Below are positions 5,580-12,844 of a DNA stretch of 13,142 nt, piece after piece (positions within the stretch are counted from its first letter, which is position 1; each line of letters starts with the position of its first letter). The DNA comes from Candidatus Atribacter fermentans (GTDB taxonomy: Bacteria > Atribacterota > Atribacteria > Atribacterales > Atribacteraceae). The position numbers were made by a program, and so were the translations under genes. The notes beneath the pieces were generated by a model, which worked only from the letters and a program-made list of their open reading frames with translations, was not told where the DNA came from and made no database searches. The stretch is from positions 1 through 13,142 of the forward strand of contig JAAYUT010000393.1 of the NCBI GenBank assembly GCA_012517485.1, read 5' to 3'.

Positions 5580-8237
5580 ATGAATAATCGGACACCGATT
5601 CCGCAGGTATATGACGCTTCTCAAACTGAGACAAAATGGTATGACTATTGGGAAAAAAACGGTTATTTTTCTCCCGATCCACATCGTTCAAATCCTTTTT
5701 GTATGGTAATTCCTCCTCCGAATGTCACTGGTTTCCTTCATATGGGTCACGCTCTCAACCTAACTCTTCATGATATTCTCACCCGTTATCGGAGAATGAA
5801 AGGCGATCAAACGCTCTGGTTACCAGGAACAGATCATGCTGGTATAGCGACTCAGAATGTTGTTGAAAAACAGCTGGCGAAGGAAGGATTAGATCGCCAC
5901 CAATTAGGTCGAGAGGAATTCATTCGGAGAGTTTGGCAGTGGAAAGACCAATACCACGACCGGATTGTAAAACAGCTGAAAAGTATGGGTGCATCCTGTG
6001 ATTGGACTCGAGAGCGGTTTACCTTTGATGAAGGGTTGTCAGCTGCGGTAAAAGAGGTGTTCGTTCAACTTTTTGAAGAAGGGTTAATTTACCGAGGAGA
6101 ATATATTGTTAATTGGTGTCCGCGTTGTGAAACTGCTATTTCCGATATCGAGGTTGATTACCGTGGTATCCCATCATTTTTGTATTATGTCCGCTATCCG
6201 ATCAAAGAGCATCCTGAGCAGTATTTGGTGGTTGCTACTACCCGTCCGGAGACTATTTTGGGGGATGTAGCCTTAGCCGTTCATCCCGATGATATCCGGT
6301 ATCGTCACGTAACGAGTTTGACAGTCGTTCTTCCTATTATTGGTAGAGAAATGGGTATCATACAAGATGAATATGTTGATCCGCAATTTGGAACTGGTGT
6401 TCTCAAGGTCACCCCAGCCCATGATATGAATGATTTTGATTTGGGGAAAAAGCATCACCTTCCAGTCATTCCAGTTATTAATCCTGATGGAATCATGAAC
6501 GACAATGCTGGGATTTTTGCTGGTATGACTCGAGAACAGTGCCGAAAAGAAATTGTTGAAAAGCTGAAAAGCCTCAATCTCATTGAAAAAATTGAAGAAT
6601 ATTCTCATTCGGTTGGTCACTGTTACCGATGCAATACCCAGGTAGAACCGTTAGTCTCCAAACAATGGTTTGTGAAGATGAAAGATTTAGCCCAACCGGC
6701 TATCCGAGCAGTTGAGGAGGGTCGGGTGGAATTTATCCCGGATCGATGGAATAAAATTTATTTTGAATGGATGAACAATATTCGAGATTGGTGTATTTCA
6801 CGGCAGATTTGGTGGGGACATCGCGTTCCAGTTTTTTATTGCCAAGGTTGTGGTTATTTTTTTGCCGATCGAGGACAACCTGATCACTGTCCGAAATGCC
6901 AGGGAAAGGTAGTTCAGGATGAAGATGTTCTTGACACCTGGTTTAGCTCAGCTCTTTGGCCTTTTTCAACCTTAGGCTGGCCAGAATCAACTCCTGACTT
7001 GAAAACCTTTTATCCCACCTCAGTTTTAATCACGGCTTTTGATATTATCTTTTTCTGGGTCGCTCGGATGATCATGATGGGTTTGAAATTTATGAAAGAT
7101 GTTCCTTTTCGAAAGGTATACATCACTCCCCTTGTCCGTGATGCCTATGGAAAGAAAATGAGCAAATCGACTGGCAACGCCATCGATCCCTTAGAGGTTG
7201 CTCGCCAATTGGGATCGGATTCTTTGCGCTTTGCTCTTGCCTGGCTGACAGTTCAAGGACGAGATATCCATCTTTCCATGGAAAGAATCGAAGCTTCGAG
7301 GAATTTCATGAACAAAATATGGAATGCCTCCCGATTCGTTTTGATGAACCTTGACGAGGACTTTATTCCAATTGATTTGAGCGATTCGAATTCTCTCGAC
7401 TTGAAAGATCGCTGGATATTATCCAGATTTCAACATGCTACCGAACAAGCCAGCTTAGCTCTCGACGATTTTCGATTCGGTGAATATGTTCAAATTATTT
7501 ATGATTTTATTTGGGGTGAATTCTGTGATTGGTATATCGAGTGGAGCAAAAAAGACCTTTACCAAGGAAGTTTCGAAGAGAAAAGAAAGACTCAGTCGGT
7601 TTTAGTGAAGATTCTTTCGGGCATTCTTCACCTTCTTCATCCTGTGGCACCATTTATTACGGAAGAAATTTGGCACTCTTTGCCAATAAAAAAAGACCAT
7701 GAAGCGCTTATTGTATCCAACTGGCCAGCTTTAGAAAAGCAGTGGTTTCATGATCAGAGTGAACAGGTCATTGAGTTGATTCAAAAAATCATTCGAGAAA
7801 TACGATTTTTAAGAGCAGAGCTGGAAATTGCTCCTGCTGAAACCTGCCGAGTACAGCTTGGTTTTCATCGAGCCGACAATCGGATGATTATTGAGAAGCA
7901 TGTGGAATACATTGAACAACTGGCAAAATGTGAGATAATAAAAACCGATGTTGATATTGTAAAACCAGAAGGCGCTGTAACTGGTGAAGTCGATGGAATA
8001 GATATCTTTTTAATGATTGAAGGTTTGGTTGATGTTCAACGGGAACTCCAGCGTTTACATAAAAAGTATTCAGTCCTTTGCGAGGATGCCGAAAAAATTC
8101 AAAAACGCTTTGAAAAACCAGATTTTTTAGATAAGGCTCCCCAAGAAGTGATTGAAAAAGATCAGGCTCGTTTAGAGAAGTTATTAAGCGAGGCGCAACG
8201 TCTCGAGAAATTAATAGAGGGGATAATGAACCAATGA
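5580..8237 (+). CDS. valS: Valyl-tRNA synthetase
   Basis: The enzyme charges tRNA-Val with valine and hydrolyses mischarged Thr-tRNA in its editing domain. The 885-residue length is normal for a bacterial class I ValRS. PPPNVTGFLHMGHALN contains the HIGH-type signature HMGH at 54-57. The editing domain begins near TTRPETILGD (about residue 220). KMSKS is at 526-530. A zinc site is formed by Cys421, Cys424, Cys437 and Cys440. The anticodon-binding domain follows (DWYIEWSK region), and a C-terminal coiled-coil arm spans about 820-885. The start has AAAGGA at 5568-5573, 14 bases after the clpX stop. The stop overlaps the next gene by four bases. Nothing suggests truncation or an uncommon paralogue. 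Confidence 0.97.
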   Translation: MNNRTPIPQVYDASQTETKWYDYWEKNGYFSPDPHRSNPFCMVIPPPNVTGFLHMGHALNLTLHDILTRYRRMKGDQTLWLPGTDHAGIATQNVVEKQLAKEGLDRHQLGREEFIRRVWQWKDQYHDRIVKQLKSMGASCDWTRERFTFDEGLSAAVKEVFVQLFEEGLIYRGEYIVNWCPRCETAISDIEVDYRGIPSFLYYVRYPIKEHPEQYLVVATTRPETILGDVALAVHPDDIRYRHVTSLTVVLPIIGREMGIIQDEYVDPQFGTGVLKVTPAHDMNDFDLGKKHHLPVIPVINPDGIMNDNAGIFAGMTREQCRKEIVEKLKSLNLIEKIEEYSHSVGHCYRCNTQVEPLVSKQWFVKMKDLAQPAIRAVEEGRVEFIPDRWNKIYFEWMNNIRDWCISRQIWWGHRVPVFYCQGCGYFFADRGQPDHCPKCQGKVVQDEDVLDTWFSSALWPFSTLGWPESTPDLKTFYPTSVLITAFDIIFFWVARMIMMGLKFMKDVPFRKVYITPLVRDAYGKKMSKSTGNAIDPLEVARQLGSDSLRFALAWLTVQGRDIHLSMERIEASRNFMNKIWNASRFVLMNLDEDFIPIDLSDSNSLDLKDRWILSRFQHATEQASLALDDFRFGEYVQIIYDFIWGEFCDWYIEWSKKDLYQGSFEEKRKTQSVLVKILSGILHLLHPVAPFITEEIWHSLPIKKDHEALIVSNWPALEKQWFHDQSEQVIELIQKIIREIRFLRAELEIAPAETCRVQLGFHRADNRMIIEKHVEYIEQLAKCEIIKTDVDIVKPEGAVTGEVDGIDIFLMIEGLVDVQRELQRLHKKYSVLCEDAEKIQKRFEKPDFLDKAPQEVIEKDQARLEKLLSEAQRLEKLIEGIMNQ

Positions 8238-8836
8238 AGCAATTTCGGAAAAGGCGTGACCCAGTTGAGTTGATTATTCTTCTTCTTGGCGGTTTTTTAG
8301 TGGTGATGTTGGCTTTTTTTATGGCGCGGGGTGATTTGGATGCCTATACCCAGCTTCTCCTTCAAGGAGGAGTAAAAGAAGAGACGACTCAAATGGGAGA
8401 GGAGCCTTTTTTAGGAACCGATTATCCTGAGAAATCTGAAACGGCCACGATAACGAGTGGAAAGGAAGAGGGGTTGATCATTGAAGAAGAGAGGGAAGTG
8501 ATTCAAGAAAGGACACCCGGAACCGCTACTCAGGGAATAGTTGTAGCAACCCCGTCACCACCTCCAATCCAACCTAAACCAACGCCGACATCGGTTCCTC
8601 TTCAATCGGCACCACCACCGACCGGGAATTTTTATTTGCAAGCGGGAGCGTTTTCCAGTGAAAGCAATGCTAATAATATGGTGAATACCCTCAGAGAGAT
8701 GGGGTTTGGGGCATCCATTGAAAAATCTGGGAATTTATTTAAAGTAAAAATTTACGGTTTTAAAAACAAACAGGAGGCATCAGAAGCGTTACAGAAAATC
8801 AAGTCGAAAGGATTTGATGCCTTTATCGGTCAATAA
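8234..8836 (+). CDS. Membrane-anchored SPOR-domain protein
   Basis: The 200-residue protein has a basic N-terminus (KQFRKRRDP), one transmembrane helix at about residues 12-30, an acidic low-complexity linker, a Pro-rich spacer (106-130, PSPPPIQPKPTPT) and a C-terminal SPOR domain at about 132-200 (FYLQAGAFSSESNANNMVNTL, then LFKVKIYGF). SPOR domains bind glycan strands lacking stem peptides and usually mark septal or wall-remodelling proteins. The expected topology is cytoplasmic N-terminus, with the SPOR domain outside in the cell wall. The start overlaps the valS stop by four bases, with AGAGGGG at 8216-8222. The operon position suggests co-expression rather than a shared mechanism. The specific role is unknown. 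Confidence 0.85.
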   Translation: MKQFRKRRDPVELIILLLGGFLVVMLAFFMARGDLDAYTQLLLQGGVKEETTQMGEEPFLGTDYPEKSETATITSGKEEGLIIEEEREVIQERTPGTATQGIVVATPSPPPIQPKPTPTSVPLQSAPPPTGNFYLQAGAFSSESNANNMVNTLREMGFGASIEKSGNLFKVKIYGFKNKQEASEALQKIKSKGFDAFIGQ

Positions 8837-8852
8837 GGAGAGAGGTATTCCG

Positions 8853-9206
8853 ATGACCCTACGTGAAATCAAGGACCTTTTACAGGCTGAAGTATTAACT
8901 GGAGAGGAATTACTGGATATTGAACCAACCTCGATTTGTGGAAGTGATCTTTTAAGTGATGTTCTGGCTTTCACGAAAGAAAAATCACTTTTACTCACCG
9001 GTCTTACCAATTCACAAGTGATCAGGACGGCTGAAATGAGTGATCTGATTGGTATCGTTTTTGTTCGAGGCAAAAAACCGGATAATGCGACCATTGAATT
9101 AGCGACTATTAAAAAAATACCCCTTTTGGCAACTCGGCTGCCCATGTTTGAATCTTGTGGGATATTATATCGAGGAGGGGCTCGAGGGTGCAGTGAAGTA
9201 AAGTAA
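8853..9206 (+). CDS. DRTGG-domain protein, first of two
   Basis: This 117-residue cytoplasmic protein consists of a single DRTGG-like domain. Recognisable segments are CGSDLLSDVLAF, LLLTGLTNSQVIRTAEMSD and GIVFVRGKKPD, then IPLLATRLPMFE near the C-terminus. Such stand-alone domains occur beside RsbW-like ATPases and HydS-like hydrogenases in Thermotogae and Clostridia. Their ligand is not known to me, though related domains occur with CBS and phosphotransacetylase modules. The ATG at 8853 is chosen because AAGGAGAGAGG lies just before it; a longer version from 8814 would overlap the SPOR gene and lacks a ribosome site. The stop shares one base with the next start (TAATG). It is a distant paralogue of the gene at 11073-11426; both share SDLLSD. 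Confidence 0.85.
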   Translation: MTLREIKDLLQAEVLTGEELLDIEPTSICGSDLLSDVLAFTKEKSLLLTGLTNSQVIRTAEMSDLIGIVFVRGKKPDNATIELATIKKIPLLATRLPMFESCGILYRGGARGCSEVK

Positions 9207-9673
9207 TGAATCCACATCAACCCCACATTGAAATCAAAAAGGAAATTTCTGGAGGAGATTTTTCAACTGCTGGTCAAATATCCAGCGAACTGAAAAACAT
9301 CCTCCAACAAGCTGGTTTACCACCGCAATTTATCCGTCGGGTGGTCATCGCTACCTATGAAGCCGAGATGAATGTGGTCATTCATGCCTATCGAGGAACA
9401 TTTTCCACATCAATTTATCCTGATCATGTTGAGGTGATTCTTGAAGACGAAGGTCCTGGGATCCCTGATGTTGATTTAGCTTTTCAAGAGGGTTTTTCTA
9501 CCGCACCACCCCATATTCGAGAAATGGGTTTTGGAGCAGGATATGGACTCTCGAATATGAAAAAGTGTTCAAACCAAATAGAAATACAAACCCAAGTTGG
9601 GAAGGGAACCAAAGTCATGATGATTTTTTATCTTGATCAAACCCAGGGAAATTCGTCGGTTTCTAATAAATGA
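9206..9673 (+). CDS. RsbW-like GHKL ATPase / anti-sigma-type kinase
   Basis: The 155-residue protein has the GHKL (HATPase_c_2) fold without a histidine phospho-acceptor domain. The N-box is YEAEMNVVIHAYRG (51-64), the G1 box DEGPGIPD (81-88), and the G2 region GFGAGYGLSNMKK (108-120), so ATP binding is likely intact. Small GHKL proteins of this build are serine kinases or anti-sigma factors (RsbW, SpoIIAB), or ATPases in HydS gene clusters. No STAS anti-anti-sigma partner or sigma gene is nearby. Its target may therefore be a DRTGG protein or the hydrogenase, which is inference. The start shares one base with the preceding stop. Confidence 0.85.
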   Translation: MNPHQPHIEIKKEISGGDFSTAGQISSELKNILQQAGLPPQFIRRVVIATYEAEMNVVIHAYRGTFSTSIYPDHVEVILEDEGPGIPDVDLAFQEGFSTAPPHIREMGFGAGYGLSNMKKCSNQIEIQTQVGKGTKVMMIFYLDQTQGNSSVSNK

Positions 9674-9745
9674 TACATCGTGAAATTGAATAAGGGGAAA
9701 TTCACACCCGTTTTTTCTCCAATAAAAGAAAAGAGGGTGAAAGTA

Positions 9746-11086
9746 TTGAATCCAGAAATTTTTCATTCAGTTCTTTTAGATGAAGAAAAATGTAAGGGTT
9801 GCACTCATTGTATCCGAAGATGTCCGACTGAGGCCATACGAGTGAAACGAGGTAAGGCACGTATCGATGAAGATCGCTGTATTGATTGTGGCGAATGTAT
9901 TCGAACCTGTCCCAATCATGCAAAATACGGCCAAACTGATTCACTGGAATTGTTAAAAAATTTTAAATATACGATTGCTTTACCGGCTCCAGCTTTTTAT
10001 GCTCAGTTTAAAGGGAATCTTTCCCTCAATAAAATATTGGGTGGTTTAGTGAAGCTGGGTTTTGATGGAGTGTTTGAAGTCGCTTGGGCAGCGGAAATTT
10101 TAGCTGATGAGATTGATCGATATCTAAAAAAGCCTAACCTTGCTCTTCCAATAATCTCTTCAGCCTGTCCCGCTGTTGTCAGATTAGTGGAAGTTCAATT
10201 TCCCTCACTCATTGATAATCTCCTTCCTCTCGATTCTCCCTTGGGTTTAGCGGCAAAAATAGCTCGAAAGCAAGCTCTCGAAAAGGGATATAAACCTGAA
10301 GAAATAGGGGTATTTTTCATTACTCCCTGTCCAGCAAAAGTTATGGAAGTCCGACGTTCAGTTGGCATTTTAGAGAGGATTGATGGCGCCATATCCATGT
10401 CGAGCATTTATCCCCGATTAATCAATGACATCGATAACCTTCCTGAAGAATCTTCATGCCAACTGGCTTCTTGGAAAGGCATTGGCTGGGCTCGTTCGGG
10501 AGGAGAACAAGAGTCGCTTGGTGAAGGAGAATATATGGCGGTGGATGGAATACATAATGTGATTTCGGTTTTTGAAAAGATAGAAATGGGAGAATTAAAA
10601 AAAGTGGTCTATTGTGAAGCTCAAGCCTGTGTTGGGGGTTGCATTGGAGGAGTCTTTGCCGTCCAGAATCCTTTTATCGCCAAAGTCAACGTGAACCATC
10701 TGATAAAAAAACATACCACCCCCTGTCCTCCTCAAAAACACCAATTGGAAGAATGGAGGAAAGAGAGAATATTCCAACGACTTCTTCCTTATGAAATTCG
10801 AGACGTGTTGAAGCTCGATAATGACTATCGTAGAGCAATTGAAAAATACCAGCAAATTGAGAAAATATTGGAAAGACTACCTGCCCTTGATTGTGGTGCT
10901 TGTGGTTGTCCGACCTGTCGATCATTGGCTGAAGATATTGTCAGAGGGAAAGCTCAAGAAATTGATTGTCCTTTCCTGTTACGAGAAAAATTATGTGAAG
11001 TGTCTAAAGAAATTTTTGATTTAGCGAGTCGTGTTCCGCAAACCATGAGTGAAGAAGGAGGAAAAAAGAAAATTGAAAGTCAGTGA
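9746..11086 (+). CDS. HydS-like putative sensory [FeFe]-hydrogenase homologue
   Basis: Residues here are counted from a possible GTG start at 9680. Two N-terminal ferredoxin motifs, CKGCTHCIRRCP (38-49) and CIDCGECIRTCP (67-78), come first. The H-cluster domain has SACP (Cys163), TPCPAK (Cys217, Lys220) and ACVGGC (Cys317, Cys321), so all four H-cluster ligand cysteines are present. A C-terminal 4Fe-4S motif, CGACGCPTC...DC, spans 405-430. Catalytic enzymes have TSCCP in the first loop; here the proton-transfer Cys is Ala and the Met before loop 3 is Gln, as reported for putative sensory HydS-type enzymes. I favour the TTG start at 9746 (446 residues) because GAGGGTGA precedes it and relatives begin just before the first ferredoxin motif; GTG at 9680 or 9737 remains possible. 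The likely role is H2 or redox sensing, not bulk H2 production. Confidence 0.88.
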   Translation: MNPEIFHSVLLDEEKCKGCTHCIRRCPTEAIRVKRGKARIDEDRCIDCGECIRTCPNHAKYGQTDSLELLKNFKYTIALPAPAFYAQFKGNLSLNKILGGLVKLGFDGVFEVAWAAEILADEIDRYLKKPNLALPIISSACPAVVRLVEVQFPSLIDNLLPLDSPLGLAAKIARKQALEKGYKPEEIGVFFITPCPAKVMEVRRSVGILERIDGAISMSSIYPRLINDIDNLPEESSCQLASWKGIGWARSGGEQESLGEGEYMAVDGIHNVISVFEKIEMGELKKVVYCEAQACVGGCIGGVFAVQNPFIAKVNVNHLIKKHTTPCPPQKHQLEEWRKERIFQRLLPYEIRDVLKLDNDYRRAIEKYQQIEKILERLPALDCGACGCPTCRSLAEDIVRGKAQEIDCPFLLREKLCEVSKEIFDLASRVPQTMSEEGGKKKIESQ

Positions 11087-11426
11087 GATTGTAAAACCGC
11101 TGGAAGCTGAAATTCTTTGTGAGGGAGACCTTGATAAGAGTGAAGTCATTGGAGGATATTGTAGTGATTTACTGAGCGATTGCATTGCGAATGCTAGCGA
11201 TGGGAGTGTCTGGGTAACTATTCATTCCCATCCCAATATTATAGCGGTTGCAGTATTGGTGGGGATGCCTTGCATTGTCATTAGTAATTTGCAAGAAGTT
11301 GATCCACAAACGATAGAAAAAGCTAAAAAAGAAAAAATCACCCTCCTGCGTACTTCATTAACCAGTTATCAGGCGGTGGAGGTGTTATCCAAGATTGGCA
11401 TTCACGGAACGAAAAAACACCCCTGA
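11073..11426 (+). CDS. DRTGG-domain protein, second of two
   Basis: A 117-residue protein beginning MKVSEIVKPLEAEILC, with the diagnostic GGYCSDLLSDCIANASDG (about residues 31-48), WVTIHSHPNIIAVAVL and a C-terminal TLLRTSLTSYQAVEVL. This matches the second DRTGG-type protein found next to HydS and PHP genes in anaerobes. I choose TTG at 11073 because AAGGAGG (11055-11061) precedes it by 11 bases and the conserved family start falls there. A GTG at 11049 would place that ribosome site inside the gene. It overlaps the hydrogenase gene by 14 bases and the PHP gene by 32. Function is unknown; a regulatory ligand-binding role is inference. Confidence 0.82.
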   Translation: MKVSEIVKPLEAEILCEGDLDKSEVIGGYCSDLLSDCIANASDGSVWVTIHSHPNIIAVAVLVGMPCIVISNLQEVDPQTIEKAKKEKITLLRTSLTSYQAVEVLSKIGIHGTKKHP

Positions 11427-12165
11427 AAGGTACTATCGCGCCGATCTTCACATCCACAGTGTTTTGTCTCCTTGCGCTGAACGGGACATGTTACCTCATT
11501 GTATTATTCTGGAGGCCTTGGAAAAACATTTAGATATCATTGCTATTACTGACCATAACTCTTGCGAAAATGTTCAGGTTACCATGTCTTTAGGTGAACA
11601 TTTTGGAATTTGGGTTATCCCTGGTATGGAGGTTGAAACCCGAGAAGAGATCCACTTTCTTACCTATTTTCCAAGCTATCAAAAAATTATCTCATTCTAT
11701 CAAGTGCTTCAACAATTTTTTCAGCCAATTCCACTCGATGAAAATCTTTGGGGAGAAGAGTGGGTCATTGATGCTGCCGGTCTGATCGCAGAAAAGAAAA
11801 AAATTCTTTTAACCTATCCTCTTTCACTCAATGTCGAAGAACTCTATCAATTAGTGGTTATCCAGGATGGGATTATTATTCCATCGCATGTTGATCGAAG
11901 TACCTATAGCATTATTGGAGTATTGGGTTTTCTCCCGCAAAATCCACCCTTTCCGGTTTTGGAAATTTCTTCGGCTTTATCCCCATCTAAAGCTCAGTCG
12001 AAGTTACGGTTAAATAATTATCGCTTGGTTCAGTTTTCGGACGCTCATGCTTTACCTCAGGTCGGGATGGTTTATACTCAATTTCGTATGGATCGGCCTT
12101 GTTGGGTGGAGTTTAAAAAGGCAATTTATCAGTTGGAAGGACGAGATTTTTTTCCTCAAGAGTAA
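11395..12165 (+). CDS. PHP-domain metal-dependent phosphoesterase
   Basis: The 256-residue cytoplasmic protein has the metal-site motifs of PHP phosphoesterases: DLHIHS (17-22), DHN (53-55), a Glu in PGMEVET (Glu79), SHVDR with His165, and SDAH (215-218). The full metal-binding set appears intact, so hydrolysis of a phosphoester is expected; the substrate cannot be told from the sequence. Stand-alone PHP proteins of this type are the usual last member of the DRTGG-ATPase-HydS cluster. The TTG start at 11395 follows GGTGGAGGTG at 11375-11384 and lies within the preceding gene, suggesting coupled translation. It is the last gene of the operon. No strong terminator follows immediately; the first good hairpin with a T-run is at 12483-12509. 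Confidence 0.87.
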   Translation: MAFTERKNTPERYYRADLHIHSVLSPCAERDMLPHCIILEALEKHLDIIAITDHNSCENVQVTMSLGEHFGIWVIPGMEVETREEIHFLTYFPSYQKIISFYQVLQQFFQPIPLDENLWGEEWVIDAAGLIAEKKKILLTYPLSLNVEELYQLVVIQDGIIIPSHVDRSTYSIIGVLGFLPQNPPFPVLEISSALSPSKAQSKLRLNNYRLVQFSDAHALPQVGMVYTQFRMDRPCWVEFKKAIYQLEGRDFFPQE

Positions 12166-12295
12166 TTTGAATATATTTTGCTTCCTGAGATTTAAAAGCC
12201 TCTTTTTTTCCCTTTTTTCTTATTTTTATTTTGAAAATACCGAAAAGAGAGAAAAATTAACGTCATCTTGAGCCCCTTTTCCTTGTCCTTTTTCT

Positions 12296-12351
12296 CCCCC
12301 TCGCCCCCTCTCCCCCTCGTTCCTTTGACCGTGAGGATCCCATCTTTTCGC
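12296..12351. repeat. C-rich / GATCCTCA repeat, inverted relative to 396-457
   Basis: Three runs of five C at 12296-12300, 12304-12308 and 12312-12316 are followed by CCGTGAGGATCCCATCTTTT. The stretch 12301-12319 is the exact reverse complement of 418-436. The GATCCTCA block matches its counterpart near 433-456 with few changes, but the two blocks are in a different relative order, so this is a rearranged copy rather than a simple inversion. Confidence 0.55.
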
Positions 12352-12478
12352 TTTTTTCACTTAATCAATTCATCTATACCACTGCATTATAAAATTCAAG
12401 AATCAAGACCTAGCCCCCAGGTTATTACAATTCACATCCATTGTATTATTTGTTATTTAATTTTTCATTTTTTTTATT

Positions 12479-12509
12479 GTAGGGGCAGACCGATGTGTCT
12501 GCCCTTTTT
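12479..12509 (+). terminator. Palindromic repeat acting as a possible operon terminator
   Basis: GGGCAGAC (12483-12490) pairs perfectly with GTCTGCCC (12497-12504) across a 6-base loop, and five T follow at 12505-12509. It could end transcription about 315 bases past the PHP stop. The same unit, starting GTAGGGGC, appears in opposite orientation at 12564-12589, so it is also an interspersed repeat and its terminator role is uncertain. Confidence 0.5.
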
Positions 12510-12520
12510 GGTTCATCCAA

Positions 12521-12652
12521 TTATTTTTTTTGTCGTTTAATTTCATTATTTCTATCCTCATTAGGGCGAACACGCAGGTTCGCCCCTACGATTCACATTC
12601 ATTGAATTATTTTTTATTTATTTTTTTTGTCGTTTAATTTCATTATTTCTAT
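12521..12652. repeat. Perfect 35-bp direct repeat flanking a hairpin unit
   Basis: Positions 12521-12555 and 12618-12652 are identical over 35 bases: TTA, eight T, then GTCGTTTAATTTCATTATTT and CTAT. Between them lies a hairpin, GGGCGAAC (12564-12571) with GTTCGCCC (12578-12585), ending CCTAC. A looser match (ATTCACAT.CATTG.ATTATT) at about 12429-12449 and 12590-12611 suggests a tandem duplication of a larger unit. No open frame of interest is present. Confidence 0.75.
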
Positions 12653-12695
12653 TTTGAAAATTAAGGAATGGATAAAAATGAACAAAAAAACTGAG

Positions 12696-12791
12696 AAAGG
12701 CACACCCCCCTGAATCCCCCCTCAATGGGGGAATAAATCGAATAATTCCCCTCCGTGGAGGGGTGCCGCTTCGCGGGGGGAGGGTACCTTT
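12696..12791. repeat. About 97-bp MITE-like palindromic element, copy 2
   Basis: Same orientation and nearly the same sequence as 488-585: AAAGGCAC at the left end, internal CCCCCC and GGGGG hairpins, GTGCCGCTTCGCGGGGGG, and GGTACCTTT at 12783-12791. About six substitutions separate the copies. One breaks the perfect terminal inverted repeat (GTGCC became GTACC). It ends 53 bases before the probable end of the insertion sequence. Confidence 0.8.
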
Positions 12792-12844
12792 ATGTTTCCC
12801 TGGTTAAAATGAAAGTTATAAATAATTTCATAATAACTTTTTAT

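Noticed and set aside
8814..8852. Upstream start for the first DRTGG gene
   Set aside because: It would overlap the SPOR gene, lacks a ribosome site, and the strong AAGGAGAGAGG lies just before 8853.
12268..12540. 90-codon plus-strand open frame after the PHP gene
   Set aside because: It crosses several repeat units and hairpins; composition is Phe/Pro-rich with no domain.
12429..12652. CRISPR array
   Set aside because: Only two full repeats with a 62-base spacer that is itself a hairpin, and no cas genes.
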